Shown: positions 34,476-43,080 of the stretch, piece by piece
How positions within the stretch are numbered: the first letter of the stretch is position 1
Layout: every line of letters starts with the position of its first letter
Source: Chitinophaga fulva
GTDB lineage: Bacteria > Bacteroidota > Bacteroidia > Chitinophagales > Chitinophagaceae
DNA length: 64,000 nucleotides
NCBI RefSeq assembly: GCF_012927205.1
Contig: NZ_JABBGC010000001.1
Location: forward strand, 2,542,810 to 2,606,809
Reading direction: 5' to 3'
Translations under genes and position numbers: made by a program
Notes under the pieces: generated by a model
What the model saw: only the letters and a program-made list of their open reading frames with translations
What the model was told of the DNA's origin: nothing
The model's database searches: none

Positions 34476-36286
34476 TAGCAGTTCAGGTTTACCATGCCAC
34501 CTTTAATGTCTGTTGTGGTACCTCCGTCTACTTTAATGGAGGTGCCTTTGATGGATACTTGTGTATTGCCTTCCGTTTCGTGGTGGAGGGCGCTCATTTT
34601 CATATTGGCAAGGCTTTTCAGCTCATGCAATGTGTCGGCGGTGGCCGTTATTTTGTCAGCTCCGCTGGTGATTTTGTTGGATTCATTATCGACCGTGATT
34701 TGGGCTGGTCCTTCCCCGATGACCACTTTTTTGGTGCCTTTCAGGTGAATTTCCTTCGACAGGAATTCTATTTGGTTAGGAGCGTCTACCACGATTTTGT
34801 CTTCCGTTTTCACAGTGACCAGTGTTTGTGACTTTACGGTAATGTTGCCTGATCCGTCCATGATCATGGTACTGCCGTTTTTATCGGTCACGGTCACGCT
34901 GCCGGTATTGTCGTCGAGCTGTATCAGATTGCCACTGCGTGTTTTGATGGCCTTCATATTGTTTTGAGCGTCGCCATAGCCGCTTTTGGACTTGCCGTTG
35001 AATTTACTTCCCAGTACGAAAGGCATTTCTGCGTTGCCGCCTTCGAAGCCGATCACGACTTCTTCCCCTACTTCCGGTACAAAGTGAAAGCCGGTGCCGC
35101 CGCCGGCAGCCGGTGAAGCCTGGCGTATCCAGGGGCTCATATCATTTTGTTGCTGCCAGAAGAACTGTACTCTTACACGGCCTAGTTTTTCCGGATCGTT
35201 GTTATCTTTTACGATGGCGCTTTGCATATCTGCTTTGGGCACCAGGTGGGGATTGCTGTAAGGGGGCACTTTCACATCGGCCGGAATAGCCGTAAAAGAG
35301 CAATGATAGTTACCTGGCGTGCTGGCATAGTGCGTAGCGGAGATAACGGTGTAGGCGTTTTGCCCGGAATCGCTGGCGATGCTGATTTGCTGGCCGGGCA
35401 TTACCGGCAGTTCGCTGATGCCGCTTACGCGAACAAATGCAGCAGCGTTGACTTTGTTCTGTACTTCCTTTACCTGTTTCAGTTCGTCCTGTGTATAACC
35501 GTGATGCACAAACGTTTGTTTCTGGGAAGAAGAGCTGTACAGGTCATCTGATGCCGCAGATGACAGGTGCATCAATGGGTGGGAGCCGGCTTCCGCCTTT
35601 TGCGATTTCTCGCTCAGGGGAGAGGCTTTCATCATATCATATGAAACATAATTGATCCGCTGCGGTGTTACGGCAGCAACGGTTTTTAGCTGATGGAGCG
35701 TAACGTTTTTGGTGAGTTTTACTTCGTCTTTCTGGGTATCGCCGATGACGAGGGCGCTGCCGTCGTAGTACATCCATTCGCCGTAGCGGGCGGATATGCG
35801 TGCCAGGAATTCGAAGTCCGTTTCGTTATATTGTACACAATAAGGGAGGGTGCCTTTATGTGCCGGTACCACCTGTGTTTTCAACAGGCCGGAGCCTGCG
35901 TCCTGCAGAGCGCCTTGCATCACCTGTTGCAGGGATTTCTGGTAGAAAGAGGTGCTTTGCGGAACATCGTCCAGCAGGATAGTGGGGCTAACACCTGAAA
36001 CCTGGAAGCCGATAGCTGCGCCATCTTCCTCTATCACGGCCATGCTGGTGATGAGGCCTTTAAAGCGGAAATCATCGAAGTTGATGGAAATACCTTTACC
36101 GATATATTTTTCAATGATTCCCTGCTGATAGGAGAGGTTGCTGCTCAGGCTGCCGGGGCGCCATAGAAAGCTGAAATAGTGGTGGCTGCCGATAGCCTGT
36201 TCCAGTGTCACATTTTTAAACTCTACCGGTCCGGCATAGCCTTCAATGCCTATTGTTGACTTGTTCAGAAATTTATCGTCACCCAT
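34475..36286 (-). CDS. tssI: T6SS spike protein VgrG
   Basis: 603 residues. It forms the trimeric tip of the type VI secretion tube. The N-terminal gp27-like part runs to about 340, with FSFLWRPGSLSSNLSYQQG and NETDFEFLARISARYGEWMYYDG. The OB-fold region holds KLGRVRVQFFWQQQNDMSPWIRQASPAAGGGTGFHFVPEVGEEVVIGFEGGNAEMPFVLG fragments typical of VgrG. A beta-helical gp5-like needle follows (about 440-603), ending in SIKVDGGTTTDIKGGMVNLNC. There is no fused C-terminal effector domain, so cargo must be non-covalent. It sits after hcp and the 375-residue gene and before the 468-residue gene. Confidence 0.93.
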   Translation of the reverse strand: MGDDKFLNKSTIGIEGYAGPVEFKNVTLEQAIGSHHYFSFLWRPGSLSSNLSYQQGIIEKYIGKGISINFDDFRFKGLITSMAVIEEDGAAIGFQVSGVSPTILLDDVPQSTSFYQKSLQQVMQGALQDAGSGLLKTQVVPAHKGTLPYCVQYNETDFEFLARISARYGEWMYYDGSALVIGDTQKDEVKLTKNVTLHQLKTVAAVTPQRINYVSYDMMKASPLSEKSQKAEAGSHPLMHLSSAASDDLYSSSSQKQTFVHHGYTQDELKQVKEVQNKVNAAAFVRVSGISELPVMPGQQISIASDSGQNAYTVISATHYASTPGNYHCSFTAIPADVKVPPYSNPHLVPKADMQSAIVKDNNDPEKLGRVRVQFFWQQQNDMSPWIRQASPAAGGGTGFHFVPEVGEEVVIGFEGGNAEMPFVLGSKFNGKSKSGYGDAQNNMKAIKTRSGNLIQLDDNTGSVTVTDKNGSTMIMDGSGNITVKSQTLVTVKTEDKIVVDAPNQIEFLSKEIHLKGTKKVVIGEGPAQITVDNESNKITSGADKITATADTLHELKSLANMKMSALHHETEGNTQVSIKGTSIKVDGGTTTDIKGGMVNLNC

Positions 36287-36329
36287 AGTATTCAGGTTTA
36301 ATAATTTTTGTCAATGAATGAATGTGTAG

Positions 36330-37457
36330 TCAATCTTTCGGGTTGACCTTGATCACGCCTATTTTTTGAAAATCGATATCACCGCCTTTGACATCTTCTA
36401 CATGCATGTAGATAAAATATTTATAAGGCTGCCCGGAAGCATCCCTGGGGTTAGGGTCAAAGTGGCTGGTATAATTGTGTGTCAGTGATCCCGGAACGGT
36501 TTTGTTGCGCCAGGATTGCTGATAGGCGTCTTCTGTTAGATAGAGGCCTACGAACTGGGTGCCCCAGTGTCTGTTATAGGCGTCAAGCATTCTGGTGAGG
36601 GGGCCGTATCCGCCACCTTGTTCAGGTGTTGCCTGTTGTGCCATGTTGATGTTTTCCAGGTCCGCCTCTTTGAATTTATCGTTGGCCATGATGTCCAGCA
36701 ATTGCGTGGCGCCGGGTACATAGTCGATGCCCGGGAAATTGCCTTCACCTGCTTTTTTAGTGCTCAGGTCGGCCATGATTTCGCCGGGATTTCCTGCCAA
36801 CACGCCTTTTACTAGGTCTCTTTCTTTGAAGAGCCCTTTGTAGATGTCATGTACGCCGCTGAAGTGTTTGATTTGTGTTCTGAATTTCATGAGGTTAACA
36901 CCACCTGGCGCTTTGGCGAAAGCTTTTATTTTATCTTGTATGGCATCCTTTGCTTTGTCTTTCAGGAACCCGGCATCGCGGTTGATCTGTCCGTCCACGT
37001 CAGGGCCTGTACGAAGCCGGTAACGGGAAAGGCTGTCCGTTGCAGGGGCCGCCTGTGTTTTGGCCTCTGCCACGGTTGGCCACATAAAGGTGACCATTCT
37101 GCCATACTGGATATCAAGTATGAAGGTGCCTACTTCCTGCACATATACGCCCAGTAGGTTGTTTTGCAGCTGGCAGTAGATGTGGGAGGCCGGTATGAGT
37201 GTTTTGGTGAGCCCTGTGTTATGTAATACCACCGGCAGATGATAGGTCATAGCGGTTAGTCCCTGGTTGAGCTGCTGTTGCTCCGCTTTGTCAAGCGCTA
37301 TGTCTGTATTGACATTTGTCAGAAAGCTTTCGTTGTACCATTTTTGGTGGTCACGTTCTTCCAGGTGTTTGCTCATATGAATATCCGCCAGGGTACGTTG
37401 CAGTGCCAGCAGGATAAAGCGGGCCACTACTTTGATGTTTTCGGGGATATGCTCCAT
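36330..37457 (-). CDS. unknown protein between hcp and vgrG, candidate T6SS cargo
   Basis: 375 residues that I do not recognise. The N-terminal ~130 residues are mixed helix and strand (VVARFILLALQRTLADIHMSKHL). A central helical part follows (FLKDKAKDAIQDKIKAFAKAPGG). The C-terminal ~110 residues begin YGPLTRMLDAYNRHWGTQFVGLYLTEDAYQQSW and end in KYFIYMHVEDVKGGDIDF. No signal peptide or known toxin motif is visible. It starts 3 bases after the hcp stop and ends 43 bases before vgrG, so it is part of the hcp-vgrG module. Position suggests an effector or an Hcp-bound adaptor; no immunity gene follows it. Confidence 0.6.
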   Translation of the reverse strand: MEHIPENIKVVARFILLALQRTLADIHMSKHLEERDHQKWYNESFLTNVNTDIALDKAEQQQLNQGLTAMTYHLPVVLHNTGLTKTLIPASHIYCQLQNNLLGVYVQEVGTFILDIQYGRMVTFMWPTVAEAKTQAAPATDSLSRYRLRTGPDVDGQINRDAGFLKDKAKDAIQDKIKAFAKAPGGVNLMKFRTQIKHFSGVHDIYKGLFKERDLVKGVLAGNPGEIMADLSTKKAGEGNFPGIDYVPGATQLLDIMANDKFKEADLENINMAQQATPEQGGGYGPLTRMLDAYNRHWGTQFVGLYLTEDAYQQSWRNKTVPGSLTHNYTSHFDPNPRDASGQPYKYFIYMHVEDVKGGDIDFQKIGVIKVNPKD

Positions 37458-37460
37458 GGC

Positions 37461-37850
37461 TTAGTCCTCCCATTTTCTTTTATAAGCAACGTTACCAATT
37501 TTAAGTTCTCTTGCAGAGATCACGATATGGGTGATCATGGGGCTGTTGCCTGAGTGGTGATAACTTTCATGGAACTGTACACAGATGCCTTCGGTGAATT
37601 CCACGGTGCGGAGGCTGGAGTCATGATCGCGGCGTTTGAAAATGATGGTGCCATCGCGTTTTTCCTCCGGGGAGATCATCCATTGCACCAGGTCGGTGTC
37701 GCGGGCTGATTCCAATACAAGGGAGATGGTCCCGCCGCGGGGCATGGTACTGGGCTTGCCGATGGCGTCAGTACCCTGGGAGAAACCATAATTACATTCC
37801 AGCACATTGGCTGACTTTCCACCTATAATCAGTTCTGCCTTAAAAGACAT
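37461..37850 (-). CDS. tssD: T6SS tube protein Hcp (TssD), copy 1
   Basis: 129 residues, normal for the Bacteroidota Hcp family. It builds the inner tube. Family features are the N-terminal SFKAELIIGGKSANVLECNYGFSQGTDAIGKPS, the RGGTISLVLES strand and the C-terminal PMITHIVISARELKIGNVAYKRKW. It is clearly diverged from the second copy at 52558. It heads the minus-strand operon hcp-375aa-vgrG-468aa, which suggests that this copy is dedicated to that cargo. An ATTGTTAACACT motif lies in its leader on the minus strand (37868-37879). Confidence 0.9.
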   Translation of the reverse strand: MSFKAELIIGGKSANVLECNYGFSQGTDAIGKPSTMPRGGTISLVLESARDTDLVQWMISPEEKRDGTIIFKRRDHDSSLRTVEFTEGICVQFHESYHHSGNSPMITHIVISARELKIGNVAYKRKWED

Positions 37851-38513
37851 AAAAAAAGTATTTTTTTAGTGTTAACAATCCGGTTGTCCGGTGGCTATGC
37901 GCAGATAGACACAGGCATAACGGGTGATATACGAAATTTATATGGTTGTTGTGTTCCTCTTGTTGGAATGGGTGAATGATATCTTATGAAAGTTAATGGT
38001 GACGCATGTTTCCGGGCAAAAGGTCGTTCTCACGGGTCTCTTGTTCATGGATGTTCAAAGGTTTTTTCTCTTCAATAAAGGTTAATACGAAAGTAATTAT
38101 TCTCGTCCATAAATGGTGTGCGTATGTTGATTTATTTTCGATCATGAATAATAACCTGTCCTATTTAATAGGTAGACATCCTTTCGAAGTTTGGATACTT
38201 TTTTTGTCGAATAAAAAATTTATGTATTAATTTTATATTTAAAATAATTTTTGATTTTAATGAGATAAGATAGCAGTAGATCGTTTGGAATGTATACTGG
38301 TATTGTATTTTTGAAGACTTTAAAATCGTATACAGATACAGGTTACCCCAATAATAAATATTTATGAAAAAAATAATGTTAGCCTCCGGTAAGAATTTCT
38401 TGCAGATTGAATTTTATGTAAATGTTTTCGCAGTATCTTTACCCAACTGCTTTTGTTAAGCAGCTGCGTTGTTGTAAATGTTAACTTGATTAGAAAAACC
38501 TTGAATCACCCAA
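37851..38513. other. AT-rich divergent spacer between hcp and clpV
   Basis: 663 bases with no convincing gene. It is much more AT-rich than its neighbours and contains the GTTAAC motifs at 37868-37879 and near 38477-38488, a short hairpin (38447-38452 with 38458-38463), and a near-consensus -7 box TATCTTTA at 38434-38441 before clpV. It probably holds the promoters for both arms of the T6SS locus. Confidence 0.55.
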
Positions 38514-40970
38514 ATGACCCTTTCAACATTGACCATATTCAGCGTTGAACTGCAATCTGCTATCAGGATTGCCCAGGCAATTGCAAAAGATCATCATCAT
38601 GTGCAGTATACCCCTGCTCACCTGCTCCGTGCAGCCATGCATAAGGAGGTGGGACTGGCGCCCCTGTTGCATCAGATAAACATAGACGTATATTATCTGG
38701 AAGAGTGGGCCGAAGTAAGACTGGACGAGTTGCCCCGTACATCCCGCACCGTAGACGAAGTAGAACCTGATGATGCCGCTGCTACCGTATTGCAGGAAGC
38801 CATCAGTATAGCCCAGGAAGCCGATAAACCGGAAACAGATGTCTGGAGCCTGCTGATTGCGTTATGTACCCCCGGCGTGGGCTTTTCCTACGAACAATTA
38901 AAATCGTTCCCCTTTACCCGTGACCAACTCATGGCTGCCAGCGAACAGGGCCGCAGTAAGCCGGAAAACACGCCTAACGGCAAAACTACTGCAGCGGCCA
39001 TTAAACCGGCATCGCTGAAGTATGTGTACCGGATGACAGACCCGCAGCTGTTGCAGACCTATCACCCGGTCATCGGAAGAGATGGTGATATACGGGCGCT
39101 TTCGGAGGTGCTTACCCGTAAAGACCGCGCCAGTGTACTGGTGATCGGTGAAGGCGGCGTAGGTAAAACCGCACTGGTGGAAGGACTGGCCCGCGCTATC
39201 GCGCAAAAGCAGGTCCCGCTGCAGTTGCAGCAATCCGATATATACGCCCTCGACTATGGCGCCTTTATCGCCGGGGCTGCCTATAAAAACGAACTGGAAG
39301 ACAGACTGCTTCAGATCATCCAGCAGCTCAAACAAACGGGCAGGCATATACTCTTTATAGACAATCTCCATACACTTCTCGATAAACAATCCGGTGGCGG
39401 CATGGCCAACGTCATCAAAGCCGCACTTGGAAAAGGAGAGATCATCCTCATCGGCACCACCACCCCGGAAGGCTTCCGCAAACTCATTGAGCCGGACGCT
39501 ATCCTGCGGCATCGTTTTGAAACCATCACCCTGGGCGAGCCCGATGAAACACAGGCCGTCCGTATGATGAGCGCCGTAGTGCCGGTGTATGAAAGCTTTT
39601 ATCAGCTGCAGGTACCGCAGGACGCCACCCGTGAGGCTATCCGCCTCTCGCGCCGCTACCTGAAGGAACGTTGCCTGCCGGACAGCGCTATCAACCTGCT
39701 GGACCGTACCATGGCCGCTATCCGCACCATGCAGGACACCGGCGCGCCACTGCTGTTATCCCTGCGGGAAGAGCTGGAAACGCTGCGTGGTAAGGATAAC
39801 TTACAAAGTGAAGACCTGCATTGGTTTTACCGGCAACTGACTGACAGGCTGGGCGCACTGCTGACTGGTAAATTGCAGGTGGAAACTGAACTGAATAAAA
39901 TAACGGATACCACCGTACTGCTGGACGCCTTGCAACAACTGCTGGACCAGCTGGCCGGCGTGGTATCGGTGCAACATAAGACCGTAACGCCTGTTGACCT
40001 GGCTACCATGATAGCCGGTATGACAGGGGTGCCGCTGGGCAAAATCCAGTCACAGGAAAGAGAACGCCTGGTGGCGATGGACCTGCACCTGCGCAAAAGG
40101 GTAGTAGGACAGGACCATGCACTGAAAGCCGTATCTGACGCCATCCTGGAGTCACGGTCCGGCCTCAGCAGGCCCGGGCAGCCGATCGGTTCTTTCTTCC
40201 TCCTCGGACCTACCGGTACCGGTAAAACGGAGCTGGCGAAATCTCTGGCAGATTTCTTGTTCCAGGACGAACGCTGCATGATCCGCTTCGATATGTCTGA
40301 GTTTAAGGAAGAACATGCAGCAGCCCTGTTGTATGGCGCACCGCCGGGATATGTGGGATATGAAGAAGGCGGCCTGCTGGTCAACAAAATACGGCAACAA
40401 CCCTACGCAGTAGTATTATTCGATGAGATAGAAAAAGCCCATCCATCTGTATTTGATATCTTTTTACAGATCATGGACGAAGGCAAATTACACGACAGAC
40501 TGGGAAAAACCGGAGACTTCTCCAACGCGCTGGTGCTCTTTACCTCCAATATCGGTAGCGACGCCATCGCCGCTTCTTTTGAACAGGGAGTGATCCCGCC
40601 GTCACAGCAACTGATGGAACTGATGACCCGCCATTTCAGGCCGGAGTTCCTCGGAAGGCTCACGGAGATCGTTCCCTTCGGACCTATCCGGCAGGAAAAT
40701 GTAGAGAAGATATTTGATATCCATCTGCAACACCTGCTGCAACTGCTGGAACAGCAACAGATCACGCTGACGGTTACACCGGCAGCCCGGCAACACCTCG
40801 CTATGATGGGCTATTCGCCCCGTTATGGCGCCCGCCCGCTGCGGGAAGTGATCCGTGGCCAGCTCCGCAAACCATTGTCACGCATGATCATCGACGGCAG
40901 CCTTAGCAAGGATATGTCTGTAACGCTCGACCTGAAAGAAGATAAACTGGATTGGTCTATCAACAAGTAA
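38514..40970 (+). CDS. clpV: T6SS sheath-disassembly ATPase ClpV (TssH)
   Basis: 818 residues. It recycles contracted TssB/TssC sheaths. Domain order: Clp N-domain (1-145), AAA1 with Walker A GEGGVGKT (212-219), and AAA2 with Walker A GPTGTGKT (565-572) and Walker B VVLFDEIEKAHP (633-644), followed by the D2-small domain (RHFRPEFLGRLTEIVPF, YSPRYGARPLREVI). The middle region is short, unlike the long coiled M-domain of ClpB. In AAA1 the Walker B motif reads ILFIDNLHTL: the catalytic Glu is Asn (N284), so hydrolysis there may be weak. Context with tssB and tssC directly downstream supports ClpV over ClpB. Confidence 0.9.
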   Translation: MTLSTLTIFSVELQSAIRIAQAIAKDHHHVQYTPAHLLRAAMHKEVGLAPLLHQINIDVYYLEEWAEVRLDELPRTSRTVDEVEPDDAAATVLQEAISIAQEADKPETDVWSLLIALCTPGVGFSYEQLKSFPFTRDQLMAASEQGRSKPENTPNGKTTAAAIKPASLKYVYRMTDPQLLQTYHPVIGRDGDIRALSEVLTRKDRASVLVIGEGGVGKTALVEGLARAIAQKQVPLQLQQSDIYALDYGAFIAGAAYKNELEDRLLQIIQQLKQTGRHILFIDNLHTLLDKQSGGGMANVIKAALGKGEIILIGTTTPEGFRKLIEPDAILRHRFETITLGEPDETQAVRMMSAVVPVYESFYQLQVPQDATREAIRLSRRYLKERCLPDSAINLLDRTMAAIRTMQDTGAPLLLSLREELETLRGKDNLQSEDLHWFYRQLTDRLGALLTGKLQVETELNKITDTTVLLDALQQLLDQLAGVVSVQHKTVTPVDLATMIAGMTGVPLGKIQSQERERLVAMDLHLRKRVVGQDHALKAVSDAILESRSGLSRPGQPIGSFFLLGPTGTGKTELAKSLADFLFQDERCMIRFDMSEFKEEHAAALLYGAPPGYVGYEEGGLLVNKIRQQPYAVVLFDEIEKAHPSVFDIFLQIMDEGKLHDRLGKTGDFSNALVLFTSNIGSDAIAASFEQGVIPPSQQLMELMTRHFRPEFLGRLTEIVPFGPIRQENVEKIFDIHLQHLLQLLEQQQITLTVTPAARQHLAMMGYSPRYGARPLREVIRGQLRKPLSRMIIDGSLSKDMSVTLDLKEDKLDWSINK

Positions 40971-41050
40971 AAAACCTCAAACAATAAAAAGGGACAGGGA
41001 GCCTATCCCCAGGCCCTTTACTAATTTGGAAAATCTCAAAATGTTTTGTT

Positions 41051-41497
41051 ATGAATGACAACTACGGAATTGGTGGCACAGAAGTCAAACTGGACGCCAA
41101 TGAAGCCATTGCGGAAATATCGCATAACCGTACATTGTTTGCTGAAAAACTCACGCAGCAAGCACCTGTAAAGCCTGAAATCGTGGAAGGGCTTACTTCC
41201 GTGGAAGCCGTTTTTGAACACTTCAAGCCCAGCCTCAACGTAAGCTTTCATGATGCTGATGGCCGTCCGGTGCCGGAAAAACTGCAGTTCCACCACCTTG
41301 GCGATTTTGGTGTGAAAGGTATCACTGAACAAAGCGCTTTCCTCAATGACCTTGCCACAGAGAAGGAGCAATACATGAAAATCATGAAAAACCTGAAGAC
41401 CAACAAGATACTTAAACAGGCACTCGCAGACCCGGAGGCAAGACAGGCCATGCTGAACGCTATACGCAGCATGCTGAAAGACCTGAACACAAAATAG
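41051..41497 (+). CDS. tssB: T6SS contractile sheath small subunit TssB
   Basis: 148 residues. With TssC it forms the contractile sheath around the Hcp tube. The pattern of a TssB protein of subtype iii is seen: short N-terminus, GIGGTEVKLDANEAIAEI, the LNVSFHDADGRPVPEKLQFHHLGDFGVKGI strand block, and a helical tail (KIMKNLKTNKILKQALADPEARQAMLNAI). It lies 80 bases after clpV and 40 bases before tssC. An ATG four bases downstream is out of frame; no other start is likely. Confidence 0.9.
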   Translation: MNDNYGIGGTEVKLDANEAIAEISHNRTLFAEKLTQQAPVKPEIVEGLTSVEAVFEHFKPSLNVSFHDADGRPVPEKLQFHHLGDFGVKGITEQSAFLNDLATEKEQYMKIMKNLKTNKILKQALADPEARQAMLNAIRSMLKDLNTK

Positions 41498-41537
41498 TTA
41501 AACGGTTCCTCTATCCCGGAACATAATATCATTTCTT

Positions 41538-42917
41538 ATGGCAGAATTACAGAAAAACGAGGAGCTGCAAGACCAGCAAAATGCGGGACAACAACCGTCA
41601 GCCAAACCAGAAGTTAACCTCGCCCAAAATATTGAGAGCCTGGTCAAATACGGTGGCTTCGATCTCATCGAAGCTGCAGTGGAAGGCGCCCAGAACCTCA
41701 ATCCCGACCGCAAAGCACGCCGTAATATCTTCCTCACGGAAGCAGGAAAAAAATCGGAAAGGGATAAACTCAGGAAAACACTGTCCCTCTGGGAAAAAGT
41801 GCTCTCCGAAGCAACAGAACTGCCGGAAATGGTAGACTTCTGTAACGAACACGCCGCCGAAGCAGGACAAGTGCTGAATAAAAACCTCGGTGAAGCAGTA
41901 GAAGGCACCCGCGAACTGGAACAGGCTTATCGTAACGTAGCCCTGTTCTTCAAAAATACAGAGTCCGACAAAGTGAAGAATATCTCTTTCATGAATGTGG
42001 AACTCGAACAACTGAAAGACCTCGATAACACCCGCTTTATCGACGCTATCCGTGAAGAACTGGTGGCCAATTACGACCGCCTCGATCTGCGCGATAACTA
42101 CAGCCTGCTGGTAATTCCGGGTTATCTCGGGTCCAACAAGGTGCTGGAGAAATGGGCCAAAATTGCACATGAAAACAAAGCCATGCTGGTGACAGACTTC
42201 GCTCACCTCGACGCTCCGGACGATGTGATGGAAATGTTTGAACTGGCTAACCTCACCGGCGGCGAAATACACCGCTCCAATGTGATCATGTCCTGCAACT
42301 GGCTCGTTGGCCGCGGCAAATTCGATGAAGTTGGAGAGGACGACAACCTCTATGTGCCACCTTCCGGTGCACTGGCAGGCAAAATCTACAAAACACTCAT
42401 GTCCCAGGTAACGGCCGGTAAAAAATTCGGCGGCATGAACGAAGTAGATGGCGTACGCTTTGAACTGAAGAAAAGCGAAATTGCCAGCCTCGAAAAAATG
42501 GGCCTTGTACCGATGGTGAAAGAATACGGCAAAGTAATGGCCTTCAGTGCTAAAACACTGTTCAACGGGGATAACCTCGGTCTGCAAACATACTCCGTAG
42601 TACGTGTGTTCGACTTCGTGACCAAAGTACTGATGGACTTCCTGAACCGCCGTGCTTTTGAAAACTTCAACGCCAATACCCGTAAAGACCTCATGAAGCA
42701 AATCATCCGCTTCCTCGATGGTATTACCGGTCCGGATAAACTGATCGAAGATTTCAACATACGTCGTTTTGAACAGGACCCTGTCCAGAAAGACCGTATC
42801 CACCTGGATATTCACCTGAAGCCTTACTTCCCTGCCAAGAACTTCCTGATCAAAATGGAAGGCCAGAAAGGAGACGATGCGGCTGAGTGGGATACTACTT
42901 ATGAACAGGATAAATAA
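41538..42917 (+). CDS. tssC: T6SS contractile sheath large subunit TssC
   Basis: 459 residues, the usual TssC length. Recognisable parts are the helical N-terminus, IDAIREELVANYDRLDLRDNYSLLVIPGY, MLVTDFAHLDAPDDVMEMFE, VIMSCNWLVGRGKFDEVGEDDNLYVPPSGALAGKIY and the C-terminal VRVFDFVTKVLMDFLNRRAFENFNA plus HLDIHLKPYFPAKNFLIKMEG. Together with TssB it makes the sheath whose contraction drives the Hcp-VgrG needle outward. It is followed by a 163-base spacer rich in hairpins. Confidence 0.93.
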   Translation: MAELQKNEELQDQQNAGQQPSAKPEVNLAQNIESLVKYGGFDLIEAAVEGAQNLNPDRKARRNIFLTEAGKKSERDKLRKTLSLWEKVLSEATELPEMVDFCNEHAAEAGQVLNKNLGEAVEGTRELEQAYRNVALFFKNTESDKVKNISFMNVELEQLKDLDNTRFIDAIREELVANYDRLDLRDNYSLLVIPGYLGSNKVLEKWAKIAHENKAMLVTDFAHLDAPDDVMEMFELANLTGGEIHRSNVIMSCNWLVGRGKFDEVGEDDNLYVPPSGALAGKIYKTLMSQVTAGKKFGGMNEVDGVRFELKKSEIASLEKMGLVPMVKEYGKVMAFSAKTLFNGDNLGLQTYSVVRVFDFVTKVLMDFLNRRAFENFNANTRKDLMKQIIRFLDGITGPDKLIEDFNIRRFEQDPVQKDRIHLDIHLKPYFPAKNFLIKMEGQKGDDAAEWDTTYEQDK

Positions 42918-42948
42918 ACAGGTAGTCAAACTGATTACATGCTGGCAG

Positions 42949-43047
42949 TGATCATCGTTGAACAACCGGCAACACCTTGTACAACGTTGATCATTGCAGC
43001 ACGACATAATTTTTATTATGGTTGTTTTTCAGGTAGATAAAACAACC
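42949..43047 (+). repeat. three hairpins between tssC and the TraN-like gene
   Basis: An imperfect 17-bp inverted repeat (42949-42965 with 42977-42993, 15 of 17 pairs), a 6-bp palindrome CATAAT/ATTATG (43005-43020) and a perfect 9-bp stem GGTTGTTTT/AAAACAACC (43020-43028 with 43039-43047) follow one another. None has a strong T-run, so RNA processing or stabilisation is as likely as termination. Confidence 0.55.
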
Positions 43048-43080
43048 TGAGAGCCAACTCAACTGTTAAGTGTAAATACA

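Noticed and set aside
38006..38230. 74-codon frame in the hcp-clpV spacer
   Set aside because: AT-rich, Phe/Lys/Asn-driven composition and no ribosome binding site or conserved pattern.
38514..40970. ClpB housekeeping chaperone instead of ClpV
   Set aside because: The middle region is too short for the ClpB coiled M-domain and the gene directly precedes tssB and tssC.
41598..43007. 469-codon open frame antisense to tssC
   Set aside because: It mirrors the codon bias of tssC, has low-complexity Phe/His-rich composition typical of shadows, and lies wholly opposite a well-recognised gene.
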